The translations under genes were made by a program, and so were the position numbers. The notes under the pieces are model-generated. The model ran no database searches, was not told where the DNA came from, and worked only from the letters and a program-made list of their open reading frames with translations. Below are positions 53,893-62,845 of a stretch of 64,000 bases of DNA, piece by piece. Source of the stretch: Alkalihalophilus pseudofirmus (lineage in GTDB: Bacteria > Bacillota > Bacilli > Bacillales > Bacillaceae_D); assembly GCF_029094545.1 (NCBI RefSeq), contig NZ_CP117835.1:3576001-3640000 (forward strand), written 5' to 3'. Each line of letters starts with the position of its first letter. The first letter of the stretch is position 1.

Positions 53893-54066
53893 ATTGCGTC
53901 GGTTGCAGCCTTTATTGCGTCCCTCTTCTCCCCTTATGCGCCGCTCTCTTCCATAATTGCGTCGCTCCCACCCACTATTGCGCCTCTCTCCTCTTATTGC
54001 GTCAGTCTTCGCCGCTATTTGATCGATTTCATGCTTATATGTAATATTTCCTGGCATGATTGCGCC
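53893..54066 (-). repeat. Core array F: nine GACGCAAT-type cores, 174 bp
   Basis: Plus-strand ATTGCGTC-type cores start at 53893, 53914, 53935, 53956, 53977, 53996, 54017 (ATTTGATC), 54038 (TATGTAAT) and 54059. Read from the oppC side, the steps are 21-21-21-19-21-21-21-21, the same as arrays D and E. It lies beyond the operon 2 terminator and reads in the operon direction. Confidence 0.92.
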
Positions 54067-54157
54067 GGTTGCTCTGGCCAAGCCGCTTTCAGTACCCAAA
54101 AATCTTCCGCAACCCGAAACAAAATACCGAGTTTCTTCTATATTATAACGCGTTACA

Positions 54158-54195
54158 TAAATAAAGCTCCTCCGGCCTCATCGCCTAAAGGAGCT
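54158..54195 (-). terminator. Terminator of the second peptide transporter operon
   Basis: On the minus strand AGCTCCT and AGGAGCT pair, followed by TTTATTT. Confidence 0.8.
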
Positions 54196-54207
54196 ATACT
54201 ATCTAAT

Positions 54208-55122
54208 CTAGCTTTTCATTTTCGGATCGAGCGCATCACGCAGTCCGTCTCCGATCATATTAAATCCTAATACAACAAGCATTATCGAGAACCCTGGGAA
54301 CAGCACTGTCCATGGGGCGGACTGGATGAATTGTCTTGAATCTGATAGCATCTTGCCCCATTCTGGCATGGGTGCTTGAGCTCCTAAGCCGAGGAATCCA
54401 AGTGCTGCTGCTTCGAGAATCGCTGTACCGAAGCCAAGCGTTGCTTGAACGATAATCGGTGCGAGACTGTTTGGCAGGATGTGATGGAAGATGATCCGGC
54501 CATTTTTCATCCCCTGCGCCTTGGCTGCCATAATAAACTCTTCTTCCCGCAAACTGATGACCTTTGACCGGACTAGCCGTCCAAAAATAGGCACGTTGAC
54601 AATCGCAATCGCAATTAACGCATTTTGAAGTGACGGCCCTAAGATCGCAACAATGGCAATCGCTAATAGAATGCTTGGGAAAGCGAGCATAATATCGAAA
54701 ATACGCGAGATCAGCATGTCAATCCAGCGGCCGTAGTAGCCAGCGATTAAGCCAAGCGTCGTCCCGAAAATCAGAGCCCCTGTTACTGCAAAGAAACCAA
54801 CTTGGAGTGAAAGCCTTGCACCGTACACAATCCTTGTAAAAATATCCCGTCCGAAGTCATCCGTTCCAAACCAATGCTCCATAGATGGCCCTTGCAGACG
54901 GTTAGCTGGATTTGTTTCTGAATAGGAACTGCTCGTCAAAAGCGGAGCAAAAATAGCGATTAATATAAAGCTTGTAATAATGATCAACCCGACAATCGCA
55001 AGCTTATTTTTCTTCAATTGCTTAAATGCTTCCCTCCAAGGAGAAACCACTGTATATTGATCCTCTGGAGGGGGCGAATTAGGCTCTGGTGTCATCAATG
55101 GCTTAGCATGTTCTGTTTTCAT
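54208..55122 (-). CDS. Peptide ABC transporter permease, DppC/OppC type (operon 2)
   Basis: A 304-residue permease with six membrane segments. It shows FGTDDFGRDIFTRIVYGARLSL and the ATPase-contact loop AKAQGMKNGRIIFHHILPNSLAPIIV. It is a paralogue of the protein at 47440-48375. It starts 12 bp after its partner permease, with AGGAGGG before the ATG. Confidence 0.88.
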   Translation of the reverse strand: MKTEHAKPLMTPEPNSPPPEDQYTVVSPWREAFKQLKKNKLAIVGLIIITSFILIAIFAPLLTSSSYSETNPANRLQGPSMEHWFGTDDFGRDIFTRIVYGARLSLQVGFFAVTGALIFGTTLGLIAGYYGRWIDMLISRIFDIMLAFPSILLAIAIVAILGPSLQNALIAIAIVNVPIFGRLVRSKVISLREEEFIMAAKAQGMKNGRIIFHHILPNSLAPIIVQATLGFGTAILEAAALGFLGLGAQAPMPEWGKMLSDSRQFIQSAPWTVLFPGFSIMLVVLGFNMIGDGLRDALDPKMKS

Positions 55123-55134
55123 CCGAGTCCCTCC

Positions 55135-56136
55135 TTAATATTTAATCCGTGGATCAATGTAGGAATACAGCAGATCGACAAATAAATTAATTAAAACGAA
55201 TATGGTCGCAACAACGAGAATTCCAGATTGAATGACCGGATAGTCACGGTAATTGATTGCCTCAAAAATATAACGCCCGATTCCCGGCCAGCTGAAAATG
55301 GTCTCTGTTAAGATCGCTCCACCTAACAGGTTACCTGTTTGCAGACCAACGACCGTCAGTACAGGAATTAATGCATTTTTCAATGCATGCTTGTAAATAA
55401 CTACACCTTGTCCTGAACCTTTTGCATTGACTGTTCGAATATAATCCGAGCGAAGCACTTCAAGCATACTCGAACGGGTCATTCTTGCAATAATTGCCAT
55501 CGGAATCGTGCCAAGTGCAATTCCCGGAAGAATTAAATGTTTGATCGACTCCCATGTCTTATCAAATTGCCCGCTAATGATCGTATCGAATACGTAGAGT
55601 CCGGTCGTTGAAATAATCGGATCACGCGGATTATCTCGTCCGAAAGCCGGGAGCCACCCAAGCTCTTGAGCAAAGATCCACTGCTCCATCAACGCGAGCC
55701 AAAAGATTGGCATCGATACCCCGACGAGCGCAATGAACATACTCAAATAGTCAAACCAAGAATTTTGCTTCCACGCACTGACAATACCAGCGTTGACACC
55801 AATAATAATGGCAAAAATCATTGCAAAAATCGTCAACTCAATAGTGGCTGCTAAATATGGCCAAATTTCTTCTATGATCGGTTTATTTGTTCTAAGAGAT
55901 GTTCCTAAATCACCTGTTGCCAAGTCTTTCATGTATAACCCGTATTGCACCCAGTACGGCTCATTTAATCCAAGACGCTCTTCAAGGTCAGCAATCGCTT
56001 GAGGAGAGGCTTGTTCACCAAGAATCGTTTGTGCGGGGTTTCCAGGTATTAAGTGAATGATTGAAAACGTCACGATTGTCATCCCGATTAAAACAGGAAT
56101 CAACAATAATAAACGTCGCATCGCATAAGCCAGCAT
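55135..56136 (-). CDS. Peptide ABC transporter permease, DppB/OppB type (operon 2)
   Basis: A 333-residue permease with six membrane segments. The N-terminus MLAYAMRRLLLLIPVLIGMTIVTFSIIHLIPGNPAQTILG is characteristic, and the contact loop is NAKGSGQGVVIYKHALKNALIPVL. It is longer in the 155-185 loop than its operon 1 paralogue. The ATG follows GAGGTGACATC. A strong terminator lies just upstream, so only part of the transcription reaches it. Confidence 0.88.
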   Translation of the reverse strand: MLAYAMRRLLLLIPVLIGMTIVTFSIIHLIPGNPAQTILGEQASPQAIADLEERLGLNEPYWVQYGLYMKDLATGDLGTSLRTNKPIIEEIWPYLAATIELTIFAMIFAIIIGVNAGIVSAWKQNSWFDYLSMFIALVGVSMPIFWLALMEQWIFAQELGWLPAFGRDNPRDPIISTTGLYVFDTIISGQFDKTWESIKHLILPGIALGTIPMAIIARMTRSSMLEVLRSDYIRTVNAKGSGQGVVIYKHALKNALIPVLTVVGLQTGNLLGGAILTETIFSWPGIGRYIFEAINYRDYPVIQSGILVVATIFVLINLFVDLLYSYIDPRIKY

Positions 56137-56162
56137 GATGTCACCTCGCTACTATTTAATCC

Positions 56163-56198
56163 TAAAAAAAAGGGGGAGTAGAGACGTCTCTACTCCCC
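56163..56198 (-). terminator. Internal terminator between binding protein and permeases (operon 2)
   Basis: A perfect 26-bp palindrome (13-bp arms, GGGGAGTAGAGAC and its complement) followed on the minus strand by eight T after CC. It should end most transcripts after the binding-protein gene. Confidence 0.9.
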
Positions 56199-56206
56199 TC
56201 TTGTGC

Positions 56207-57874
56207 TTAGTTCTCTAGTTCAACTTCATCTAATGTTTCACTTGTAGATGGGTGTGGTACATAGTTCTTCACGTTCGAGCTTCCCGCTAGTGTCGGGATC
56301 GAGTGAACAAGCGGAACCATTGGAGCATCTTCATGAATCAGCTCTTGTACTTGCTCGTAAAGCTCAGCACGCACATCAAAGTCCACTTCTGTTTTTGCTT
56401 GAACAAGCAGGTCATTCACTTCTTCATTGCTGTAGAATGAACGGTTACCACCAGGGATCGCATCACCGTGTAATAGGTTTGAGAAGAAGTAATCCGGGTC
56501 ACCGTTTACACCAGACCAGCCAAGCATGAACACGTCATGTTTACCTTGCTCTGTTTCTTCAAGATACGTTGCCCACTCTTTTGTAACGATGTTTGCCGTA
56601 ATGCCGACATCAGCTAAGTTTGCTTGGATCGCTTCTGCTGCACGCTGCGGATCTGGCATGTATGGACGAGCAACAGGCATTGTCCATAGATCAAATGTAA
56701 AGCCATCTTCAATTCCAGCTTCAGCTAAAAGTTCTTTTGCAAGCTCAGGATCATAGCTGTACTCATCAATTCCATCATTGTAGCCAAGGTATCCTGGCGG
56801 TATTGTATTTTTCGCTGTTTCTGCTAGACCGCCGTAAAGAATTGCAATTAAGCCATCTTTATCAATCGCATGGTTAAAGGCACGACGAACAACAGGATCA
56901 TTAAACGGTTCTTTTTCTACATGGAAACCTAAGTATCCGATATTATTTGTTGCACGTTCGAACACTTGCAGGCTGTCATCGCCTTCAATTTGAGCGACAT
57001 CATCAGGGTTTAGACCATCCATAATATCAATTTGACCAGAACGTAACGCTGTCAGACGAGCCGAGTTATCAGGAATCACCTGGAAAATAACGCGGTCAAG
57101 CTTCGGCAGTCCTTCTTTCCAATAGTCTTCGTTTTTCTCTAAAATAATTGAATCATCACGAGACCAGCTGACAAATTTAAATGGTCCTGTTCCTACAGGA
57201 TTTTCATTGATTGCACTTCCATGCTCTTCAAATGCTTGAGGAGATGTAATCGCAAAGTAGCTCATCCCCATGTTTTGCAGGAATGATCCTAACGGTTGGT
57301 TTAATACAAACTCAATTTCATAATCACCAAGCACGTTGATTTCTTCAATCACGTGGCCTTCGTCACCTTTATAGCCGCCAAACTGCGTGCCATACACGCT
57401 GTATGTGTAGCCTTCATCAAGGAATGCATACTCATGCTCTGGGTCAGCCCAGCGCTCAAAGTTTAGTTTTACAGCTTCTGCATTAAAGTCTGTTCCATCG
57501 TGGAATGTCACGCCTTCTTCAAGGTGGAACACAAAACGCAGACCAGAATCATCTACTTCCCAGTCATGAGCAAGACCAGGTCCGATTTCAAATGAATCGC
57601 GGTCAAACTCGATCAATGTCTCGTAAATGTTCTTTGTAACACGAGACGATTCACCATCTGTTACACTTGCATAATCTAAGCTGACAGAATCTCCACCACG
57701 GGCAAATACTAATGTTTGATCTCCAGCAGGTTCAGCTGGCTCTGTTCCCTCTACTTCCTCTTCTGCCTCACCATCAGTAGACTCTGGCGCCGACGTATCA
57801 TCACTGCTGCATGCAGCAAGGAATAATACGAACGCAAGCAAGAGCACCATCAAAAACGACAATCGATGTTTCAT
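56207..57874 (-). CDS. Peptide-binding lipoprotein, SBP family 5 (operon 2)
   Basis: A 555-residue extracellular receptor. The lipobox LAAC has Cys near residue 22; an acidic linker (EAEEEVEGTEPAEPAG) follows. The body has LVFARGGDSVSLDYASVTDGES, then NPVGTGPFKFVSW and DPVVRRAFNHAIDKDGLIAILYGG. The latter resembles DppA/AppA-type receptors. The distinct sequence relative to the operon 1 receptor suggests a different peptide range. The ATG follows a GGGGGAAATG stretch. Confidence 0.92.
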   Translation of the reverse strand: MKHRLSFLMVLLLAFVLFLAACSSDDTSAPESTDGEAEEEVEGTEPAEPAGDQTLVFARGGDSVSLDYASVTDGESSRVTKNIYETLIEFDRDSFEIGPGLAHDWEVDDSGLRFVFHLEEGVTFHDGTDFNAEAVKLNFERWADPEHEYAFLDEGYTYSVYGTQFGGYKGDEGHVIEEINVLGDYEIEFVLNQPLGSFLQNMGMSYFAITSPQAFEEHGSAINENPVGTGPFKFVSWSRDDSIILEKNEDYWKEGLPKLDRVIFQVIPDNSARLTALRSGQIDIMDGLNPDDVAQIEGDDSLQVFERATNNIGYLGFHVEKEPFNDPVVRRAFNHAIDKDGLIAILYGGLAETAKNTIPPGYLGYNDGIDEYSYDPELAKELLAEAGIEDGFTFDLWTMPVARPYMPDPQRAAEAIQANLADVGITANIVTKEWATYLEETEQGKHDVFMLGWSGVNGDPDYFFSNLLHGDAIPGGNRSFYSNEEVNDLLVQAKTEVDFDVRAELYEQVQELIHEDAPMVPLVHSIPTLAGSSNVKNYVPHPSTSETLDEVELEN

Positions 57875-57927
57875 GCATCATTTCCCCCTGTCTCTTCTTT
57901 GTTTTCTCTATCATTCATGCAGCACTG

Positions 57928-58896
57928 CTAATTATAAAGGTGGCAGGCTACAAAATGATCATCTCCTACATCCTGCAGTGCAGGGCGTTCGGTTTTGCAA
58001 ATGTCCATGCATTCCGGACACCGCGTGTGAAACGTGCAGCCACTCGGCGGATTAGACGGGCTTGGTACATCGCCCTCTAAAATCATCCGGTCCGCCTTCG
58101 CATCAGGGTCCGGCACAGGTACGGCTGAGAGCAGTGCTTTTGTATAAGGATGCTTCGGCTCCTCATAAAGCGCATTCTTCCCTGCCAGCTCAACCATCCG
58201 GCCAAGGTACATCACCCCGACGCGGTCACTTATATGCTTAACGACACTAAGGTCATGAGCAATAAACACATACGTTAACTTAAACTCATCCTTCAAATCT
58301 TCCATCAAATTAAGAATCTGCGACTGCACTGAAACATCCAGCGCTGATACCGGCTCATCACATATGACAAGCTTCGGGTTCACCGCCAGCGCTCTTGCAA
58401 TTCCGATCCGTTGCCGCTGCCCTCCGCTGAATTGATGCGGATAGCGGTTCGCGTGATAGGAACTGAGTCCGACAACCTCAAGAAGCTCGGCTACTTTTTT
58501 ACGCCGCTCTTCCTTTGTCCCAATCCCATGCACAAGAAGCGGCTCACTGATAATCCGCTCAATGTTATGACGTGGATTAAGCGATGCGTACGGGTCTTGG
58601 AAAATAATCTGCATGTCTCGTCTGAGCTTTCTCATCTCTTCATCCGAGAGCTTTGTGACATCTCGTCCTTCAAATTTCACTTCACCTTCCGTCGGCTCAA
58701 TCAACCGTAAAATCGATTTACCTGTCGTTGACTTCCCGCAGCCAGACTCCCCGACAATCCCTAAAATCTCGCCTTCATAGACAGTGAAGCTGACATCATC
58801 AACTGCTTTGACCTCGCCTACCTTTTTGCTAAGGAAGCCTCCGTGCACATCAAAATATTTTTTCAATCCGTTTACTTCTAAAAGTGGTTTAGCCAA
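57928..58896 (-). CDS. Peptide ABC transporter ATPase, OppF/DppF type (operon 2)
   Basis: An about 322-residue ATPase with Walker [10 protein letters not shown], signature [15 protein letters not shown] and Walker [13 protein letters not shown], and a C-terminal [14 protein letters not shown] group. Two starts are possible: ATG 58920, lying inside oppD without a ribosome site, and TTG 58896 preceded by AGAAGGGAG at good spacing. I prefer the TTG, which still overlaps the upstream stop by 8 nt. Confidence 0.9.
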   Translation of the reverse strand: MAKPLLEVNGLKKYFDVHGGFLSKKVGEVKAVDDVSFTVYEGEILGIVGESGCGKSTTGKSILRLIEPTEGEVKFEGRDVTKLSDEEMRKLRRDMQIIFQDPYASLNPRHNIERIISEPLLVHGIGTKEERRKKVAELLEVVGLSSYHANRYPHQFSGGQRQRIGIARALAVNPKLVICDEPVSALDVSVQSQILNLMEDLKDEFKLTYVFIAHDLSVVKHISDRVGVMYLGRMVELAGKNALYEEPKHPYTKALLSAVPVPDPDAKADRMILEGDVPSPSNPPSGCTFHTRCPECMDICKTERPALQDVGDDHFVACHLYN

Positions 58897-59881
58897 CGTT
58901 CTCGCTCCCTTCTGTGTCATAAAGGAAGCAGCGCACCTGATGCCCGGCAGAATCCGTTAAGAGCTCAGGATCTTCTGAGATGCAGCGGCCAAACGCTGAT
59001 TCACAACGAGCAGCAAAACGACAGCCTTGCCTGATGCTCCCAGGCTTTGGCACACTCCCCGGAATCGAATACAACCGCTGCTCTTTCTCATGAATCTTCG
59101 GCAGGGATTTAATCAATCCTTTTGTATAAGGATGCTTCGGCTCTTTTAGAATTGCACGAACCGTCCCTTCCTCCACCACTTTTCCTGCATACATCACAAT
59201 CACTCGGTCACAGATTTCGGCAACGACACCCAGGTCATGGGTTATCATCATAATTGCTGTCCCTTGCTCCTTATTTAACTTCCTCATTAAATCAAGAATT
59301 TGCGCTTGGATCGTTACATCGAGGGCTGTTGTCGGTTCATCCGCAATCAGCACCTCCGGATCACAGCTCATCGCCATCGCAATCATGACACGCTGACGCA
59401 TTCCGCCGGATAATTGATGCGGATACTCATCGACAATTTCATCGGCACGCGGAATCCCGACAATCTTCAGCATATCGACTGCTTTTGCTTTCGCTTCTTT
59501 TTTAGACAGCTTTTGATGGTTGCGGATCGCCTCCATCAATTGATTGCCGATTGTAAAGAGAGGATTTAATGATGTCATCGGTTCTTGGAAAATCATCGCG
59601 ATCTCATTGCCGCGAATTTTTTTCATCCGACGTTTTGAAACGGCTGCGAGATTCTCTTCTTTAAACAAAATTTCACCGCCAACAATTTTACCAGGGGGGT
59701 TCGGCACAAGATTCATCACAGATAAGGACGTTACACTTTTCCCGCAGCCGGACTCTCCCACAATGCCGACGACTTCCCCTTTATGTATTTTCATGCTCAC
59801 ATCATCTACAGCCGGAATTTCACCATTGTCTGTAAAAAAATGCGTCCGCACATTTTTAAGCTCAAGAACAACTTCAGACAT
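58889..59881 (-). CDS. Peptide ABC transporter ATPase, OppD/DppD type (operon 2)
   Basis: A 330-residue ATPase with Walker [10 protein letters not shown], signature [15 protein letters not shown] and Walker [14 protein letters not shown]-terminal [14 protein letters not shown]. First gene of operon 2 (D-F-A-B-C order, the same as operon 1). The ATG follows AAGGAGGCATTTAA. Confidence 0.92.
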   Translation of the reverse strand: MSEVVLELKNVRTHFFTDNGEIPAVDDVSMKIHKGEVVGIVGESGCGKSVTSLSVMNLVPNPPGKIVGGEILFKEENLAAVSKRRMKKIRGNEIAMIFQEPMTSLNPLFTIGNQLMEAIRNHQKLSKKEAKAKAVDMLKIVGIPRADEIVDEYPHQLSGGMRQRVMIAMAMSCDPEVLIADEPTTALDVTIQAQILDLMRKLNKEQGTAIMMITHDLGVVAEICDRVIVMYAGKVVEEGTVRAILKEPKHPYTKGLIKSLPKIHEKEQRLYSIPGSVPKPGSIRQGCRFAARCESAFGRCISEDPELLTDSAGHQVRCFLYDTEGSENVG

Positions 59882-60194
59882 TTAAATGCCTCCTTCACAC
59901 GTCCGTATAGAAATGTCATTTGACTTTATCGTAGAAAGATATTTATCGATAACATTATGTACACACCAAAAACACATACAAGAATAATAGATTTGTTAAT
60001 TTTCAGAATTTTGCTGATATATTCTAAAATATATAATATTCTGAACATAATCAAGTACTTTTTTTCTAAATTAGGCTAATTTCGTTCGCTCATTTACGAC
60101 AAAATACCTATATGATATGTGTTTCACACGCATACAAATAAACTCACTGCCATAATTTATTCATTTAATATGAATACTTTCGTACAAATTTTTC
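59882..60194. other. AT-rich divergent intergenic region
   Basis: Between oppD of operon 2 and the LCP gene. It contains an imperfect inverted repeat (AATTTTCAGAAT...ATTCTGAACAT near 59998-60048) within AT-rich sequence and several TATA-like stretches, but no gene and no confidently assigned promoter for operon 2. Confidence 0.4.
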
Positions 60195-60223
60195 TTTACG
60201 CCCTAGCGATTATTCGCTATGAT
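60195..60223 (+). promoter_or_regulatory. Predicted promoter of the LCP gene
   Basis: TTTACG, exactly 17 nt, TATGAT, 40 bp before the ATG. Moderate match on both hexamers. Confidence 0.5.
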
Positions 60224-60263
60224 ATGATAGATATGGACAAATTATTTAAAGTGAGGTATTGCC

Positions 60264-61280
60264 ATGGCGCAATCGAGAGTGAGACGACGTAAAAGTCGTG
60301 TAAAAAGAACATTAAAGATCTTTGTATTTATAGGTCTTTTCTCCTTCTTACTAGCTGGAGCAGCCGTTACCTATTTTGCTTTTCAATTAGCAAATGCAAC
60401 GACATCATCTGAAGTAGAGCTAGAACGAGGGGAGAAATCAGAGCTTCGAACTGAACCTGTAAATCCAAGTAAAGATAATATATCGATTTTATTTTTAGGA
60501 TTAGATGACCGTGAAGGAAATTTAGAGGGACGCACAGATGCAATGCTGCTTGCTACCTTCAATAAAGAACTAGGATCCATCAAATTATTAAATATTCCTC
60601 GTGATTCACTTGTGGACATACCCGGCCGTAAAAACCGTGATAAAATTAATCACGCACACGCGTACGGCGGACTTGATACAACAATCGATACAGTTGAGCA
60701 TTTATTTGATATCCCGGTTGATTATTATGTAACATTAAATTTTGTTGCCTTTGTTGAAATTGTTGATGCATTAGGCGGCGTTGAAGTTGAGGTTCCATTC
60801 ACGTTTACAGAAATGGACAGCAATGATACGCACGGTGCCATTACATTAGAAGAAGGCACACAATTGTTAAACGGTGAAGAAGCTCTTGCTTTCTCGCGTA
60901 TGAGAAAAAGTGATCCACGCGGAGACTTCGGCCGCGGCGAACGCCAGCAAGAAGTCATTAAAGCAGTTATTCGTAAGGGTGCATCTTTTTCTTCCATCTC
61001 AAGCTACAATGAAGTATTGCAAAGCATTGAAGATCATATCTCAACAAACTTAAGCTTTGGAAACATAGTCGCTCTTCACTCTTATGCAAGTGAGCTGAAC
61101 AATATGGATTCGATCCACATTGAAGGAGACGACCGCCGAATTAATGGCGGGTACTACTTTGAACCGAGACAAGATTCTATTGATGAGTTATCAGCAACCT
61201 TTCGCGTTCACTTAGGTTTAGTTGAACCAGAAGAGCGTGATTATGACGAATTTGACTCTACGGAAGAAGAAACCGAATAA
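60264..61280 (+). CDS. LytR-CpsA-Psr family cell-wall polymer ligase
   Basis: A 338-residue protein that attaches wall teichoic acid or related anionic polymers to peptidoglycan from undecaprenyl carriers. A basic N-terminus precedes one membrane anchor (about 15-37), and the LCP domain is outside (about 72-230). Key motifs are LGLDDREGNLEGRTDAMLL, IPRDSLVDIPGRKNRDKINHA (pyrophosphate-binding arginines) and SRMRKSDPRGDFGRGERQQ. Its position near tagO and yvyE resembles yvhJ (tagV) of B. subtilis. The C-terminal 20 residues are acidic. Confidence 0.9.
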   Translation: MAQSRVRRRKSRVKRTLKIFVFIGLFSFLLAGAAVTYFAFQLANATTSSEVELERGEKSELRTEPVNPSKDNISILFLGLDDREGNLEGRTDAMLLATFNKELGSIKLLNIPRDSLVDIPGRKNRDKINHAHAYGGLDTTIDTVEHLFDIPVDYYVTLNFVAFVEIVDALGGVEVEVPFTFTEMDSNDTHGAITLEEGTQLLNGEEALAFSRMRKSDPRGDFGRGERQQEVIKAVIRKGASFSSISSYNEVLQSIEDHISTNLSFGNIVALHSYASELNNMDSIHIEGDDRRINGGYYFEPRQDSIDELSATFRVHLGLVEPEERDYDEFDSTEEETE

Positions 61281-61288
61281 TACAAGCG

Positions 61289-61326
61289 AAGGTTCATCCA
61301 CCAATATGGTGAGATGAACCTTTTTT
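61289..61326 (+). terminator. Terminator of the LCP gene
   Basis: AAGGTTCATC pairs with GATGAACCTT, then TTTT. It lies 8 bp past the stop. Confidence 0.9.
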
Positions 61327-61336
61327 GATGTGGATT

Positions 61337-61427
61337 CTAGCAAATTATTAGGGAATTATAGCATATTCGTCGTTGATTTTAGCAAGCCCCAGCTTAATCC
61401 AGCGAAAACAGCTTTTATTTTAGCAAA
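61337..61427 (+). repeat. Core array G: five TTAGCAAA-type cores
   Basis: Cores start at 61337 (CTAGCAAA), 61358 (ATAGCATA), 61379 (TTAGCAAG), 61400 (CAGCGAAA) and 61420 (TTAGCAAA). Steps are 21, 21, 21 and 20, so the fourth step is the short one, as in the nine-core arrays. It begins 10 bp beyond the LCP terminator and reads in the same direction. Confidence 0.75.
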
Positions 61428-61463
61428 CGCTTCAAATAAATGGAACTTCACACTATTTGGCGC

Positions 61464-61501
61464 AAAAAAAAGCCTGAGTAATCATCTCGATCACTCAGAC
61501 T
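61464..61501 (-). terminator. Terminator of the tagO-like gene
   Basis: On the minus strand GTCTGAGTGATC pairs with GATTACTCAGGC (two mismatches), followed by eight T. Confidence 0.85.
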
Positions 61502-61511
61502 GTAACGTTCA

Positions 61512-62576
61512 TTATGAAATTCGTCTTGCACTATTTTTGTTCTGAATGCGACGAACTAAATTCATAACTGGACGGTACTCATCACTTACTAAGCCGACAC
61601 GCTCTGCAATCAGCTCAATAACAACCAAGCTGATCGTAATAACTAGTAATGAGATCCATAGCGTTGACATTGTAAGAACAACGGCTGCTAAACCAAAGAA
61701 TGCTGTCATAGCATAAATAACTAGTACGGTTTGTTTATGAGATAAACCGATACGAAGCAAACAGTGGTGTAAATGTGATTTATCTGGTGCTGATAATGGT
61801 TTCTTCTGTACCACACGACGCACGATCGCAAACAGTGTATCTGAAATGGGAACAGCTAAGATAATAACAGGAATCACCAGCGAGAATGCCGTAACATTTT
61901 TAAATCCTAATAATGAAATAACAGCAATCATATATCCTAAGAATAAGGCCCCTGTATCACCCATAAAGATTTTTGCCGGATTAAAGTTATGAACTAAAAA
62001 TCCGAGCGTACTTCCTAAAAGAATCACACCAAGAGATGCGACAAACATATTGCCGTCTAAGATCGCAAGACCTGAAATGGTAATTAAAACAATTGATGAA
62101 ACACCAGCAGCCAGACCGTCTAAGCCATCAATTAAGTTAATCGCATTCGTGATCCCGATAATCCATAAAAGCGTAATTGGAATCGCTAACCATCCTAAGT
62201 GCAATTCCCCGCCGAAAGGCAAGTTAATAAAATCTAAGCGAACTCCGTAAAATATAACGACACCTGCTGCTAACAACTGGCCAAACAATTTCCATTTAGC
62301 GGACAGCTCAATCATATCATCTAAAAATCCGGTTAAAATGATAATAAAACTTCCGATTAGAATCGGTATCATGTACGGACTAGCCGGCTGTAAGATGACA
62401 AAACCAATAAGAAATCCAATATATATTGCCAAACCACCTAACCTGGCCATCACTTTCTGATGGACTTTACGATGATTCGGTTGATCTGTAGCGCCAATCT
62501 TAATCGCAAATTGTTTTACGACCGGTGTAATTAAAACCGCGACGATAAAACATATCAATAATGTCCAAGCGATCAT
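61512..62576 (-). CDS. tagO: Undecaprenyl-phosphate GlcNAc-1-phosphate transferase (TagO/WecA type)
   Basis: A 354-residue polytopic enzyme (about 10-11 membrane segments) that starts wall polymer synthesis by making undecaprenyl-PP-GlcNAc. It has ATDQPNHRKVH near residue 35, the Mg-binding GFLDDM (near 84), NLIDGLDGLAAG and MGDTGALFLGYM aspartate motifs, and the HLHHCLLRIG histidine motif. Gene order with yvhJ-type LCP supports TagO rather than MraY. The ATG follows AAGGAGGTTCAACC. Confidence 0.92.
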   Translation of the reverse strand: MIAWTLLICFIVAVLITPVVKQFAIKIGATDQPNHRKVHQKVMARLGGLAIYIGFLIGFVILQPASPYMIPILIGSFIIILTGFLDDMIELSAKWKLFGQLLAAGVVIFYGVRLDFINLPFGGELHLGWLAIPITLLWIIGITNAINLIDGLDGLAAGVSSIVLITISGLAILDGNMFVASLGVILLGSTLGFLVHNFNPAKIFMGDTGALFLGYMIAVISLLGFKNVTAFSLVIPVIILAVPISDTLFAIVRRVVQKKPLSAPDKSHLHHCLLRIGLSHKQTVLVIYAMTAFFGLAAVVLTMSTLWISLLVITISLVVIELIAERVGLVSDEYRPVMNLVRRIQNKNSARRIS

Positions 62577-62800
62577 GGTTGAACCTCCTTGTTTATACGT
62601 TCTCCAAATATCTTGTTTTTATTTCATGCTTCTGCCTTATATATTCTGTTTTGACAAAATCTATAATACTCCTAATCTACTACCTAACGGATTATAGCAC
62701 ATTGTCCTAATCAAGAGAAGCGCTTTTGAAACAAAACAGTTTTCGTTACATAATTTCACAAACAAATGAGATGAAACGTTGGTATTTTTTAAGTTCTAAT

Positions 62801-62833
62801 TAAAAAGACCAAGACATCAAATCGTCTTGGTCC
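62801..62833 (-). terminator. Terminator of csaB
   Basis: On the minus strand GGACCAAGAC and GTCTTGGTC pair, followed by TTTTT. Confidence 0.9.
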
Positions 62834-62845
62834 TTTATATACCCT

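Noticed and set aside
53857-54270. Open frame of 137 codons rich in IAS-type repeats
   Set aside because: It arises because array F has a 21-nt (seven-codon) period read opposite to the core direction. There is no ribosome site, and the 19-nt step breaks the pattern. Similar frames occur over arrays D (42726-43079) and E (46000-46197).
59998-60048. ScoC-like site (AATANTATT) before peptide transporter operon 2
   Set aside because: Some partial matches exist in very AT-rich DNA, but none fits well enough to distinguish from chance.
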